44,920 nucleotides of DNA from positions 1 through 44,920 of the forward strand of contig CASEVW010000185.1 in assembly GCA_949291395.1 (NCBI GenBank). Direction: 5' to 3'. Positions 24,646 to 34,003 of the stretch are shown here, one piece after another. This stretch comes from an uncultured Oscillospiraceae bacterium (GTDB taxonomy: Bacteria; Bacillota; Clostridia; Oscillospirales; Ruminococcaceae). The translations under genes were made by a program, and so were the position numbers. The notes below the pieces were generated by a model that had not been told where the DNA came from, searched no databases, and saw nothing but the letters and a program-made list of their open reading frames with translations. The stretch's first letter is position 1. Each line of letters begins with the position of its first letter.

Positions 24646-26286
24646 ATGGAAAACAAGATGTTCTGTTATCAGTGCCAGGAGACCGCCGGATGCGCCGGCT
24701 GCACCCAGGCTGGTGTTTGCGGCAAGACCGCCCGCACCGCCCGCCTGCAGGATCTTTTGGTGTATGTGACCAAGGGCCTGGCCGCCGTGACCACCCGTCT
24801 GCGGGCCGAGGGCAAGCCGGTGGAGGCGGCCGTGAACCACTGGATCACCGAAAACCTATTCACCACCATCACCAACGCAAACTTTGACGACGAGGCCATC
24901 CTGGCCCGTGTCCGGGGCACCATCGACCTTTGCGCCCGGCTGCGCAGCCAGCTGGCGGACAGTGCAAACCTGCCCGCCGCCAGCCTGTACCAGGGCGGCA
25001 GCGACGCCGAGCTGGAAGCCAAGGCCGCCGGGGTGGGCGTGCTGGCCACCGAAAACGAGGATATCCGCAGCCTGCGGGAGCTGATCCTCTACGGCCTGAA
25101 GGGCATGGCCGCCTACACCAAGCACACCAACGCCCTGCATCAGGAGACCGAGGAAGTGGACGCCTTTTTGCAGTCCGCCCTGGCAAAGCTGCTGGACAAC
25201 AGCCTCACCGCCGACGATCTGGTAGCCCTGACCCTGGAAAGCGGCAAGTTTGGCGTGGATGCCATGGCCGCCCTGGACGCTGCCAACACCGGCGCATACG
25301 GCCACCCCGAGATGACCACCGTAAACATTGGAGTGCGCTCCAACCCTGGCATCCTGATCTCCGGCCACGACCTGCACGATCTGGAGATGCTGCTCCAGCA
25401 GACCGAGGGCACCGGCGTGGACGTTTACACCCATTCCGAGATGCTGCCCGCCCACTACTACCCCGCTTTTAAAAAGTATGCCCATTTTGCGGGCAACTAC
25501 GGCAACGCCTGGTGGAAGCAGAAGGAGGAGTTTGAATCCTTCAACGGCCCCATCCTGCTGACCACCAACTGCCTGGTGCCCCCCAAGGCCAGCTACAAGG
25601 ACCGGGTGTACACCACCGGGGCCGTGGGCTTTGCGGGCTGCCCCCACATTGAGGCGGACGCCGAGGGCCGCAAGGACTTCTCCGCTATCATCGAGCATGC
25701 CAAGCGCTGCGCCGCCCCCACCGAAATTGAGACCGGCACCATCCTGGGCGGTTTTGCCCACAATCAGGTACTGGCGCTGGCAGACAAGATCGTAGACGCT
25801 GTGAAAAGCGGTGCCATCAAAAAGTTCGTGGTCATGGCGGGCTGCGACGGCCGCGCCAAGAGCCGGGACTACTACACGGAGTTTGCCAAGGCCCTGCCCA
25901 AGGACACCGTGATCCTCACCGCCGGCTGCGCCAAGTACAAGTACAACAAGCTGGAACTGGGCGACATTGGGGGCATCCCCCGTGTGCTGGACGCCGGCCA
26001 GTGCAACGACTCCTATTCCCTGGCAGTGATCGCCCTCAAGCTGAAGGAGGTCTTTGGCCTGGAGGACATCAACGACCTGCCCATCGTGTACAACATCGCC
26101 TGGTACGAGCAGAAAGCGGTGATCGTGCTGCTGGCCCTGCTGCATCTGGGCGTGAAGAACATCCACCTGGGCCCCACCCTGCCCGCCTTCCTCTCCCCCA
26201 ACGTGGCCAAGGTACTGGTGGAGACCTTCGGCATCGCCGGCATCACCACTGTGGAAGAGGACATGAAGTTGTTTTTCGGCGAATAA
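24646..26286 (+). CDS. hcp: Hydroxylamine reductase / hybrid-cluster protein
   Basis: 546 residues, the class of hybrid-cluster proteins from strict anaerobes. Four N-terminal cysteines in CxxC-x8-C-x5-C spacing (C7, C10, C19, C25) bind the cubane cluster. Downstream cysteines and glutamates such as [27 protein letters not shown] and [10 protein letters not shown] supply the hybrid Fe-S-O cluster. The enzyme reduces hydroxylamine and nitric oxide in the cytosol. AAAAGGAG precedes the ATG. It leads a three-gene set with an unknown protein and a hemerythrin, under a divergent Crp/Fnr regulator. Confidence 0.97.
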   Translation: MENKMFCYQCQETAGCAGCTQAGVCGKTARTARLQDLLVYVTKGLAAVTTRLRAEGKPVEAAVNHWITENLFTTITNANFDDEAILARVRGTIDLCARLRSQLADSANLPAASLYQGGSDAELEAKAAGVGVLATENEDIRSLRELILYGLKGMAAYTKHTNALHQETEEVDAFLQSALAKLLDNSLTADDLVALTLESGKFGVDAMAALDAANTGAYGHPEMTTVNIGVRSNPGILISGHDLHDLEMLLQQTEGTGVDVYTHSEMLPAHYYPAFKKYAHFAGNYGNAWWKQKEEFESFNGPILLTTNCLVPPKASYKDRVYTTGAVGFAGCPHIEADAEGRKDFSAIIEHAKRCAAPTEIETGTILGGFAHNQVLALADKIVDAVKSGAIKKFVVMAGCDGRAKSRDYYTEFAKALPKDTVILTAGCAKYKYNKLELGDIGGIPRVLDAGQCNDSYSLAVIALKLKEVFGLEDINDLPIVYNIAWYEQKAVIVLLALLHLGVKNIHLGPTLPAFLSPNVAKVLVETFGIAGITTVEEDMKLFFGE

Positions 26287-26321
26287 ACCTGTAATACTGA
26301 TACAAAAGGAGAACGGACCCC

Positions 26322-26936
26322 ATGAGCGCGTTTTTAGGCCCCATCCACCATAAAATGTACGGCAAGATGCTGGCACAAAGTCAGTTTGCCCACGCCCTGG
26401 CCGCCTACGCAGACCAGCAAGGCTGGACCAGCGGGCTGGAAGAGCGCCTTGCCCGGGAATTTCCCCTGCCCCAGGGCCAGCTGGAAGCCATCATCGACCT
26501 GTCCAACATCCACGGCTGGCTGAACGGCAACGTGGCCGCTGCCGAGGGGCAGCTGGCCCTGGCCGTGGGCGGCGCCCTGGCAGGCCATCCGGACCGACGG
26601 GACGCCCTGCTGGACGCTGCCGCAGCCTATGGACAGGAACGGGCCGGGCAGGATGCCGCCCCCGCGCGGGACTGCGTGGACCTGTGGCAGAAGATGGACG
26701 CTTACTGGCTGGACGGCATGCCCTGTGACCGCAGCCTGTCCTTTACCGCCAGCGACCCCGGCCAGGTGACCTTTTCCATCCGCCCGGACTGCCACGCCGA
26801 GGGCTGGCAGGACATTGCCGCCCTTTCCTACGGCGACCTGCGCTGGGCCTGGCTGGAAGCCTTCGCCCGCCGCCAGGGCTTTGCCCCCGCCCGCCCCGGC
26901 GAACTGACCTTTACGTTACAGCAAAGGGAGGAATGA
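26322..26936 (+). CDS. Conserved protein of unknown function between hcp and hemerythrin genes
   Basis: 204 residues. It opens with FLGPIHHKMYGKM and is mostly alpha-helical and Ala/Leu/Gln-rich for the first 100 residues, with no membrane segment or signal peptide. Two cysteines in the middle (RDCVDLW, MPCDRS) and one His-Cys pair (DCHAEGW) could bind metal, but there is no recognisable motif. AAAAGGAG lies upstream of the ATG and the next gene starts 3 bp beyond its stop. Placement between hcp and hemerythrin suggests a role in nitric oxide/oxygen stress or in maturing a metal centre; this is inference. Confidence 0.75.
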   Translation: MSAFLGPIHHKMYGKMLAQSQFAHALAAYADQQGWTSGLEERLAREFPLPQGQLEAIIDLSNIHGWLNGNVAAAEGQLALAVGGALAGHPDRRDALLDAAAAYGQERAGQDAAPARDCVDLWQKMDAYWLDGMPCDRSLSFTASDPGQVTFSIRPDCHAEGWQDIAALSYGDLRWAWLEAFARRQGFAPARPGELTFTLQQREE

Positions 26937-26938
26937 CT

Positions 26939-27442
26939 ATGAGCGAACTGATCCAAGCCCTGTATGAGGAGCACGAGAACATCAGCCGTTTTCTGGACAA
27001 GGTCCAGCAGCTCTGCCTGGATCTGATGGAGCGGGATGTGTTTGACCCGGCAGCCTTCCGGGAAGCCATCCGGTTCATCCGGGAGTACGCCGATAAGGAG
27101 CACCACCAAAAGGAAGAGCGGCTTTTGTTCCAGGCCATGACCGACGAGCTGGGCGGCGTGGCTGTGAATCTGATCCAGCACGGTATGCTGGTGGAGCACG
27201 ACCAGGCCCGGCTGTTCGTGGCCGATCTGGAGCAGGCGGTGAACGGCTACGAAGCTGACCGCAGCCCGGCCCACAAGCTGGCGATCCTAGCCAATGCGGC
27301 CAGCTACCGCGCCCTGCTGCGCCGCCACATCGAAAAGGAAAACAATGCCATCTATCCCTTTGCCCAGCGCTCCCTCAAGCCGGAAACGCTGGCCGCCCTG
27401 GACCAGTCATTCCGCAAAGAGCAGCTTGCCAAACAAGGCTAA
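26939..27442 (+). CDS. Hemerythrin-like HHE-domain protein
   Basis: 167 residues in a four-helix pattern. The metal-ligand set of hemerythrin-like proteins is visible: EEHENI (H12), KEHHQKEERLLF, HGMLVEHDQAR and LLRRHIEKENNAIYPFA. Such proteins bind a di-iron centre and sense or scavenge O2 or NO, or help repair iron centres. The ATG at 26939 is chosen since AGGGAGG is 7 nt upstream; an ATG at 26933 abuts this site. Last gene of the hcp set. Confidence 0.92.
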   Translation: MSELIQALYEEHENISRFLDKVQQLCLDLMERDVFDPAAFREAIRFIREYADKEHHQKEERLLFQAMTDELGGVAVNLIQHGMLVEHDQARLFVADLEQAVNGYEADRSPAHKLAILANAASYRALLRRHIEKENNAIYPFAQRSLKPETLAALDQSFRKEQLAKQG

Positions 27443-27457
27443 GCCCAATTTTGCAAA

Positions 27458-27494
27458 GCAGCAGGCCGAGCATACGCCCGGCCTGCTGCTTTTT
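27458..27494. terminator. Terminator after the hemerythrin gene (shared with convergent AraC gene)
   Basis: GCAGCAGGCCG (27458-27468) and CGGCCTGCTGC (27479-27489) form a perfect 11-bp stem followed by TTTTT on the + strand. The minus strand shows TTTGCAAAATT after the stem, so it may also stop the convergent AraC gene. Confidence 0.85.
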
Positions 27495-27496
27495 CT

Positions 27497-28372
27497 TTAT
27501 TCGGTATGTTTCGGCCCGTTCGGCTGCGCCTGCCGGGGGTATTCCCTGGCTTTTTGGCAGCATTGCCGGTAGTATTCCGCCGGGCTGACGCCAAACTCCT
27601 GCTTGAAGCTGCGCAGCATCGCCCCATAGCTGGAAAAGCCGCACCGGCTCCAAATAGCGGCAAGGGGCAGGCCGTCGCACACGAGCGCCCGGCAGCGGCT
27701 CAGCCGGGCCTTGGTGATGTACTGGTGCAGCGTCTGGCCGGTGCGGGCCTTGAACTGGCGGGCCAGATGCTCCGGGCTCACGTAAAACCGGGCCGCCAGG
27801 TCTTTCAGGCGCAGCGGGCTTTCCAGATGGGCGTTCACGTAGGCGAACACCTCATCCACCACCAGCCGCCTGCGGCCCACCAGGGCGGTCTTGCGCTCTT
27901 CCGCAATGCAGGCCCGCAGCACCCACACCACCAGCAGCTCCAAAAGGCCCCGCTGGCAGACGGTGTTTGCAAAGGCATCCGGGTCTTTCTGTTCCCGTTC
28001 CAGCAGGGTGAACATCCGCTTGATCAGGGTGGCGTCCTGGGCGCCCAGCCGCACCGCCGCGCAGCGAAAGGGCACCACCGAAAAGCTGGCGGCCAGGTCG
28101 CAGCTTTCATCGGACAAGCGGGCCAGCTGCTGGGGCAGCAGCCTGCATTCCTTCAATTCCATCCCCGCGCCCGCCGGAGCGGTCAGCTCCGCTTTGCTGC
28201 CGGGGCGCAAAAGCAGCACCGTTTCGGTGTGCAATGCCGCCCGGCCCTGCTGCCATGCGGCCTGGCCCCGGCCGCTTTGCACCAGAAGGATGGTCTCGTA
28301 TTCCCCCGCCTGCACCGAACGCTGTTCCCCAGCGCTCAAAACCAGAGTGTGCAGCTCACAGCCCGCCTTCAT
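27497..28372 (-). CDS. AraC-family transcriptional regulator
   Basis: 291 residues. An N-terminal cupin-like sensor domain (about 1-150) is followed by two AraC helix-turn-helix motifs: LKDLAARFYVSPEHLARQFK and the second around AAIWSRCGFSSYGAMLRSFKQEFGVSPAEYY (residues about 240-275). GGAGGGAAAG precedes the ATG. It is divergent from the old-yellow-enzyme-like gene, which it probably activates. Effector unknown. Confidence 0.9.
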   Translation of the reverse strand: MKAGCELHTLVLSAGEQRSVQAGEYETILLVQSGRGQAAWQQGRAALHTETVLLLRPGSKAELTAPAGAGMELKECRLLPQQLARLSDESCDLAASFSVVPFRCAAVRLGAQDATLIKRMFTLLEREQKDPDAFANTVCQRGLLELLVVWVLRACIAEERKTALVGRRRLVVDEVFAYVNAHLESPLRLKDLAARFYVSPEHLARQFKARTGQTLHQYITKARLSRCRALVCDGLPLAAIWSRCGFSSYGAMLRSFKQEFGVSPAEYYRQCCQKAREYPRQAQPNGPKHTE

Positions 28373-28569
28373 GTTCGCTTTCCCTCCAATACTTTTTCAA
28401 TTTCTTTTTTATATTTTATCAAAAAAGTGCCCTCATATCAATTTTTGCGCAAACCACATCAACAAATAAGATATATTTTTAACAACTCAAGCTTTATAAT
28501 GGAGACAGAGAGAGGCGGGCGGCGCCCTGCCGCCTGTTGTTTGTTTGGAGCTGAAAGGAGAGTTTTCCC
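28373..28569. promoter_or_regulatory. Divergent AT-rich control region of AraC and flavin reductase genes
   Basis: This 197-bp gap is sharply AT-rich against its GC-rich neighbours. A consensus TATAAT lies at 28495-28500 on the + strand, 70 bp before the reductase ATG, with no recognisable -35 box at 17 bp (TATATT), as expected for an activator-dependent promoter. Strings of ATATCAATTTTT and ATATATTTTTAA could be half-sites. No clear inverted repeat was seen. Confidence 0.5.
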
Positions 28570-30492
28570 ATGGAACTGCTTACCCCTATTCAAGTTGGCG
28601 GCATCACCCTGAAAAACCGCATCATGTTTCCCCCGCTGACCACCGGCTACGAAGGCCGCGACGGCAGCATCACCGAGCAGAGCAAGGGCTTTTACACCCG
28701 CCTGGCCAAGGGCGGCGTTTCCTACATCGTGCTGGGCGACGTGAGCCCCGTACCCTCCTTCTCCCCCACTCCCCGCCTGTACCACGACGGTCAGATCGAG
28801 AGCTTCAAGGCCCTGGCGGACAGTGTGCATGCCTACGGCGCAAAGATCGGCGTGCAGATCTTCCACCCGGAATACGACGTGAACGCCCTGCTGGAACTGT
28901 TCCAGAAAAAGGACATGATGGGCGTGCGCCAGAAGATGCATCACGACATGCAGCACTATGTGACCGACGTGACCGAAGCGCAGCTGATGGACATCATCGA
29001 CAAGATGTGCGCCTGTGCGGTGCGGGCCGAAAAGGCAGGCATCGACTTTGTGCAGGTGCACGGCGACCGGCTGGTGGGTTGCCTGTGCAGCCCCCTCATG
29101 AACCACCGCACCGACAAATTCGGCGGCAGCTTTGAAAACCGCACCCGCTTTGCCGTGATGCTGGTGGAGGCCCTGCGCAAGGCCGTGCCCAACATGGGCA
29201 TCGACTACAAGTTCTCGGTGGTCACGCCCCAGCGGGGCAAGGGCGGCATCCCCCTGGACGAGGCCGTCGCCTTCGCCAAGCTGCTGGAAGAGGCGGGCGT
29301 GGATATGCTCCACGTGGCCCAGGCCAACCACACCGGCAACATGGCGGACACCATCCCGCCCATGGGCGTGCAGCCCTACGGCTTCTTTGTGGACATCGCC
29401 GGCCAGATCAAAGCCCAGGTGAAGATCCCGGTGAGCTGCGTGGGCCGCATCATCGACCCGGAAATGGCCGAGCGGGCCCTGGTCAGCGGCAAGGCCGACA
29501 TCGTGGCCCTGGGCCGTCCGCTGCTGTGCGACCCGGACTGGGCGGCCAAGCTGGAAGCCGGAAAGCCGGAGGACATCCGCCGCTGCATCTCCTGCAACAA
29601 GGGCTGCACCGACAACATCCAGAATCGCAGCTTCTTGTCCTGCGTGCTGAACGCCGAGAACGGCTACGAACTGACCCGCTCCATCACCCCCGCCGAGACC
29701 AAGAAGAAAGTGGCCGTGGTGGGCGGCGGCGTGGCCGGCATGGAGGCCGCCCATGTGGCCGCCGCCAAGGGCCATGAGGTGGTGCTGTTTGAAAAGGCTG
29801 CCCAGCTGGGCGGCCAGCTGAACATCGCCTGCGTGCCTCCCCGCAAGGAGGAGATGCGCCGCGCCACCGAGAATCTGGTGCACCAGGTGACCAGCGCCGG
29901 GGTGCAGCTGCGCATGGGCAAGGCGGTCACCGCCGACGATGTGCTGGCCGAAAAGCCCGACGCAGTGATCGTGGCTGTGGGCGCGAACAGCTTCGCCCCC
30001 GCCATCCCCGGCAAGGACGGCCCCAACGTCTGCGATGCCTGGCAGGTGCTGGCCGGCCGCCAGCAGGTATACGGCCAGGTGGCCGTGATCGGCGGCGGCA
30101 TGGTGGGCTGCGAGACCGCCGAGTATCTGGCCGAGCGGGGCTGCCAGGTGAGCGTGGTGGAGATGATGGACAAGATCGCCAACGGCGAGAGCAACACCAT
30201 CCTGCCCACCCTGATGGAAAACTACGCCCGTTACAACGTACAGCAGTATGTGAACCACAAGGTCTGCCAGATCGGCACCGACCACATCCTCTGCGAGGAC
30301 AAGGACGGCAATTCCGTCACCATCCCCTGCGACTATGTGGTGATGGCCCTGGGTGCCCGGCCCAACGCCTTTGACACCCAGGCCCTCCAGGCCGCCGGCA
30401 TCCCCGTGCACTTTGTGGGCGACTGCGGCGAGCAGGCGGCGGATATCTCCAACGCGATCCGCACCGCCTACGACGCTGCCAACAGCCTGTGA
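28570..30492 (+). CDS. NADH:flavin oxidoreductase, old yellow enzyme/2,4-dienoyl-CoA reductase type
   Basis: 640 residues in the three-part layout of this group. A TIM barrel with FMN (residues 1 to about 340) carries NRTDKFGGSFENR-like NHRTDKFGGSFENR and GRIIDPEMAE. A 4Fe-4S motif follows (CISCNKGC, then C 11 residues later). The C-terminal half binds FAD/NADH, with GGGVAGMEAA, GGGMVGCETAEYL and a late FVGDCGEQ. The family reduces alkene or enoate bonds, including bile-acid and trimethylamine-type substrates; the substrate here is unknown. AAAGGAG precedes the ATG. Control by the divergent AraC regulator is likely. Confidence 0.93.
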   Translation: MELLTPIQVGGITLKNRIMFPPLTTGYEGRDGSITEQSKGFYTRLAKGGVSYIVLGDVSPVPSFSPTPRLYHDGQIESFKALADSVHAYGAKIGVQIFHPEYDVNALLELFQKKDMMGVRQKMHHDMQHYVTDVTEAQLMDIIDKMCACAVRAEKAGIDFVQVHGDRLVGCLCSPLMNHRTDKFGGSFENRTRFAVMLVEALRKAVPNMGIDYKFSVVTPQRGKGGIPLDEAVAFAKLLEEAGVDMLHVAQANHTGNMADTIPPMGVQPYGFFVDIAGQIKAQVKIPVSCVGRIIDPEMAERALVSGKADIVALGRPLLCDPDWAAKLEAGKPEDIRRCISCNKGCTDNIQNRSFLSCVLNAENGYELTRSITPAETKKKVAVVGGGVAGMEAAHVAAAKGHEVVLFEKAAQLGGQLNIACVPPRKEEMRRATENLVHQVTSAGVQLRMGKAVTADDVLAEKPDAVIVAVGANSFAPAIPGKDGPNVCDAWQVLAGRQQVYGQVAVIGGGMVGCETAEYLAERGCQVSVVEMMDKIANGESNTILPTLMENYARYNVQQYVNHKVCQIGTDHILCEDKDGNSVTIPCDYVVMALGARPNAFDTQALQAAGIPVHFVGDCGEQAADISNAIRTAYDAANSL

Positions 30493-30530
30493 CCCGGTTT
30501 CCCCTTCCCCAAAAACAGGTTTCCTTTTCG

Positions 30531-30571
30531 CTGCCCCAAGAGCAAACTGCTTTTGGGGCAGTTCTTTTTTT
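30531..30571 (+). terminator. Rho-independent terminator after the flavin reductase gene
   Basis: CTGCCCCAAgAGC (30531-30543) pairs with GCTtTTGGGGCAG (30549-30561), followed by TTC and seven T (30565-30571). Confidence 0.85.
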
Positions 30572-30599
30572 GCGGTTTTTGTTTTTTCCGTTTCTTACA

Positions 30600-30628
30600 T
30601 GGACTTTTGTTGAATCTTCTGGTATACT
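30600..30628 (+). promoter_or_regulatory. Promoter of the second AraC gene
   Basis: TGGACT (30600-30605) and TATACT (30623-30628) are 17 bp apart. A GGAGGTG ribosome binding site follows at 30715-30721, 8 nt before the start codon. A short stem GCCGC/GCGGC (about 30681-30694) lies in the leader. Confidence 0.6.
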
Positions 30629-30729
30629 GGTTAATGCTGCGGCAGGCCGCTTCGTTTCGTTGTTGCAAAAACCGCCGCGCGCCGCTTTTGCGGCTTTGAT
30701 CCCCTTTGATCTCGGAGGTGCCAACAACC

Positions 30730-31566
30730 ATGGCCGAAACGTATAAGCAGTCTTTTAAGCAGGACTATACCGACAATGTGGAGCTTTCCATCTTCAACTG
30801 CGGCTTGCAGTCCTGCGCCCCTTCCCACAGCTGGGGCCCCGGCGTGCGGGACCATTATCTGGTCCACCTGGTGGTCAGCGGCCACGGCCAGTATACCCTG
30901 AACGGCCGCAGCTTTTCCCTGGGGCCGGGAGACCTGTTTCTGGTCAAGCCCAACCAGCTGGTGGCCTACAGCGCCGACGCCTCCGACCCCTGGGAATATT
31001 ACTGGGTGGGCTTCAACGGGGCCTTTGCCAACAAGCTCATCCAGCAGACCCCTTTTACTGACCAGTCGCCGGTGTACCACTGCTGCGAGCCGGAAGCCTT
31101 AAAGCAGGCCCTGCTGGCCATCTACCAGGCCCGCGGCCCGGAACCGCACCAGGAAGCCGCCATGGTGGGCAATCTGTATCTGTTTTTGTCCTGCCTGATG
31201 AAGCAGGCCCAGGAATGCGACCCCCGCATCAGCAACACCAGCTCCCAGTACGTGCATGGGGCCATCAAATACATCCAGTTCAACTATTCCCACGACATCA
31301 GCATCGACGACATCGCCAAAGCCGTGGGGGTGAGCCGCAGCCATCTGTACCGGGTATTCATGAGCAACGTGGGCCAAAGCCCCATCGACTATCTGACCAA
31401 CTACCGCATCGGCGAGGCCTGCAACCTTTTGCGGGATTCCCGTCTTTCCATCGCCGAGATCGCGGTATCGGTGGGCTTTTTTGATCAGTTCTATTTTTCC
31501 CGTGTCTTTAAAAAGACCAAAGGCGTGCCCCCCAGCCGCTATCTGAGCAGCATGGAAAAAAATTGA
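30730..31566 (+). CDS. AraC-family transcriptional regulator
   Basis: 278 residues. An N-terminal sugar-sensing cupin domain (about 20-130, with GPGDLFLVKPNQL and PWEYYWVGFNG) is typical of AraC regulators of carbohydrate genes. A C-terminal double helix-turn-helix follows: IDDIAKAVGVSRSHLYRVF and SIAEIAVSVGFFDQFYFSRVF. The start at 30730 is set by GGAGGTG. It is followed after 37 bp by a membrane-anchored binding-protein-like gene, which suggests the two work together in sensing. Confidence 0.92.
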   Translation: MAETYKQSFKQDYTDNVELSIFNCGLQSCAPSHSWGPGVRDHYLVHLVVSGHGQYTLNGRSFSLGPGDLFLVKPNQLVAYSADASDPWEYYWVGFNGAFANKLIQQTPFTDQSPVYHCCEPEALKQALLAIYQARGPEPHQEAAMVGNLYLFLSCLMKQAQECDPRISNTSSQYVHGAIKYIQFNYSHDISIDDIAKAVGVSRSHLYRVFMSNVGQSPIDYLTNYRIGEACNLLRDSRLSIAEIAVSVGFFDQFYFSRVFKKTKGVPPSRYLSSMEKN

Positions 31567-31603
31567 GTTGCGCCGCCCCGGTTCCGGCGGCAGGAGGACC
31601 TGC

Positions 31604-32605
31604 ATGAAGCGTGTTTTGATCGTCATCGCCAAATTGCTCACCGTTTTGGGCGGGTTGGCGGTTTGTGTTCTGCTGTACCTGTACAGCATCGGCTATTTTT
31701 CCGCCCAGCCGGCCATCGGCTACATCCACTCCCCCAACGAGCTGCCTTACATCGACCTGGCGGTGCTGAAGGAGCACTTTGCCGCCCAGGAGATCCCCTT
31801 TTACCAAAGCGACCCGGACGCGTCCTATCCAGACGCCGCCCGCAGCTTGATCGAACAGGGGGCGGAGGTGCTGGTGGTCAGCCAGGATACCCCGGAGATC
31901 GACCCGGAGATGCTGCAGCTTGCCCAAAGCAATGGCGTGACCCTGCTTTTGGTGGGCCGCAGCCCGGAGACCGCGGCCCTGAACAGCTATGACAAGGCCT
32001 GGTATGTGGGCAGCAACGCCGCTTTGGGCGGCGAGCTGCTGGGCCGCCAGCTGGCCCTGGGCTTCCGGAACGGCACCATCCCGGACCTGAACGGCGACCT
32101 TCTGCTGCAATATGTTTCCTATTTGAGCAACGACGGCCCCTATTACCAGGAGCTGGCCCAATATGCCATGATCGAGTGCGAGCATTACGGCGTGTACTCC
32201 AACCTGCTGGAATATGCCGGCGAGGACGGAACCCCGCTGGAATTCACCGCCGAACAGCTGGCGGGCCAGCAAAAGCCGGAGCTGTTTGTCTGCACCACCG
32301 AGGAAGACGCCCGCATGCTGCATGACCTGGCAGCCCAGCTGGGCTGGCTGGAGGGCGACGCCCCCGCCCGCATCGGTGCTATCGCCCAGGACAAGGACCG
32401 CGCCCAGGCCCTGATGGACGAGGGCATCGTGATGGCCGTCTCCTACTACGATCTGGAGACGGTGTCCCAGCTGACCGCCCAGTTTGCCGTGAACGCCCTG
32501 GAACATCAGTTCATCGGGCAGGATTCCGAGCTTCAGCCCGATGCGGCCGGCCGGTTCCTGGTGCCCTACGGCCTGATGACCACCCTGGAAGATGAACCCC
32601 AATGA
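31604..32605 (+). CDS. Membrane-tethered periplasmic-binding-protein-like protein
   Basis: 333 residues. One N-terminal membrane helix (residues about 5-28) lacks a lipobox, and the rest is a soluble extracytoplasmic alpha/beta region. Segments such as AARSLIEQGAEVLVVSQDTPE, NGVTLLLVGRSPE and YDLETVSQLTAQFAVNALEHQFIG follow the pattern of type 1 periplasmic sugar-binding proteins. No transporter genes lie beside it. AGGAGG precedes the ATG. It follows the AraC gene and probably captures or senses a sugar for it; this is inference. Its 3' end overlaps the open frame of the methyltransferase gene, whose real start is further down. Confidence 0.7.
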   Translation: MKRVLIVIAKLLTVLGGLAVCVLLYLYSIGYFSAQPAIGYIHSPNELPYIDLAVLKEHFAAQEIPFYQSDPDASYPDAARSLIEQGAEVLVVSQDTPEIDPEMLQLAQSNGVTLLLVGRSPETAALNSYDKAWYVGSNAALGGELLGRQLALGFRNGTIPDLNGDLLLQYVSYLSNDGPYYQELAQYAMIECEHYGVYSNLLEYAGEDGTPLEFTAEQLAGQQKPELFVCTTEEDARMLHDLAAQLGWLEGDAPARIGAIAQDKDRAQALMDEGIVMAVSYYDLETVSQLTAQFAVNALEHQFIGQDSELQPDAAGRFLVPYGLMTTLEDEPQ

Positions 32606-32627
32606 CCATAGAAAAAGGAGAAACTTC

Positions 32628-33989
32628 GTGCCCATCCAGAAAAATTCCATCCTTCCCCTTACCATCGAAAGCCTTTCCAGCGATGGCAGCGGCGTGGCCC
32701 ATTACGAGGGCAAAGCCGTCTTTGTGCCCGCCACCGCCCCTGGCGACCAGATCCAGGCCCGCATCGTAAAGGACATGGGCCGCTATTCCTTTGGCATCGT
32801 GGAGGAGATGCTGGTGCCCTCTCCCGCTCACATCCAGCCGGACTGCCCGGTGTGCAAGCCCTGCGGGGGCTGTTGCTTCCGCCATCTGGATTATGCTGAG
32901 GAGGCGAAGGCGAAGCAGGGCTTTGTGGCAGATGCCTTTGTCCGCATCGGCGGTCTGGACACGCCGGTGCTGCCCATCCTACCCTCTCCCCTGCCGGACC
33001 GCTACCGCAACAAGGTGCAGTTCCCGGTGGGGCTGGACGCCCAGGGCCATGTGGTGGCCGGCTTTTACGCAGGCCGTACCCACCGCATCGTGCCCTGTGC
33101 CGACTGCAAATTGCAGCCGGAGGAACTGAACCAGATCGCCGGGGCTGTCTGCCGTTTTTTGGATGAGCACCGCATCCCGCCCTATCAGGAGGAGACCCAC
33201 ACCGGCCTTGTGCGCCACATCTTTCTGCGCAAGGGCTGGCACAGCGGCCAGATCCTGGTCTGTCTGGTGATCAACGGCAAAACGCTGCCCCATGCCGAGG
33301 AGTTCTGCGCCGCGCTGCGGGCAGAGTTCCCCAACGTGCGCAGCATCGTGCTGAACGTGAACCAGCAAAAGACCAACGTGATCACCGGCAAGCAGAACAT
33401 TGCTCTGTACGGGCCGGGATACATCGAGGATACCATGTGCGGCGTTCCGGTGCGGCTGGGGCCCCTCTCCTTCTATCAGGTGAACACTCCCGGCGCAGAG
33501 CAGCTGTACGGGGTGGCCCGGCAGTTTGCCCAGCTGCAGCCCGGCGACACCCTGCTGGACCTCTATTGCGGCATGGGCACCATCGGCCTTTCCATGGCGG
33601 CGGACTGCGAAAAGCTGATCGGCGTGGAGATCATCCCCGAAGCGGTGGACAGCGCCAAGGCCAACGCAAAAGCCATGGGCGTGACCAATGCCCGATTCTT
33701 CTGCGCCGACGCAGGCAAGGCCGCCACCAAGCTGGCGGCGGAAGGGCTGCGGCCGGACGTGATCTGCCTGGACCCGCCTCGCAAGGGCTGCGACCAGCCC
33801 ACCCTGGATGCAGTGCTCACCATGGCCCCCCGCCGCATCGTGATGGTCAGCTGCAATCCGGCCACCGCCGCCCGTGACTGCCGCTATCTGGCCGACCGGG
33901 GCTACATCCCGCAGAAAGTCCAGCCGGTGGACCTGTTCGCCCGCACAAAACATTGCGAAGCGGTCATTCTGCTTTGCAAAGAGCAATAA
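32628..33989 (+). CDS. RNA 5-methyluridine methyltransferase (RlmD/TrmA family)
   Basis: 453 residues. An N-terminal TRAM-like RNA-binding domain (about 5-60) is followed by a cysteine cluster (CPVCKPCGGCC) for a 4Fe-4S centre and a C-terminal class I SAM methyltransferase. DLYCGMGTIGLSMA binds SAM, DPPRKGCDQ is the catalytic loop and MVSCNPATAARD contains the nucleophilic Cys. The family methylates uridine in 23S rRNA (U1939 or U747) or tRNA. The GTG at 32628 follows AAAGGAG and is preferred to an ATG at 32592 inside the upstream gene. SAM-dependent, cytosolic. Confidence 0.93.
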   Translation: MPIQKNSILPLTIESLSSDGSGVAHYEGKAVFVPATAPGDQIQARIVKDMGRYSFGIVEEMLVPSPAHIQPDCPVCKPCGGCCFRHLDYAEEAKAKQGFVADAFVRIGGLDTPVLPILPSPLPDRYRNKVQFPVGLDAQGHVVAGFYAGRTHRIVPCADCKLQPEELNQIAGAVCRFLDEHRIPPYQEETHTGLVRHIFLRKGWHSGQILVCLVINGKTLPHAEEFCAALRAEFPNVRSIVLNVNQQKTNVITGKQNIALYGPGYIEDTMCGVPVRLGPLSFYQVNTPGAEQLYGVARQFAQLQPGDTLLDLYCGMGTIGLSMAADCEKLIGVEIIPEAVDSAKANAKAMGVTNARFFCADAGKAATKLAAEGLRPDVICLDPPRKGCDQPTLDAVLTMAPRRIVMVSCNPATAARDCRYLADRGYIPQKVQPVDLFARTKHCEAVILLCKEQ

Positions 33990-34003
33990 GCCATAACGAA
34001 AAG

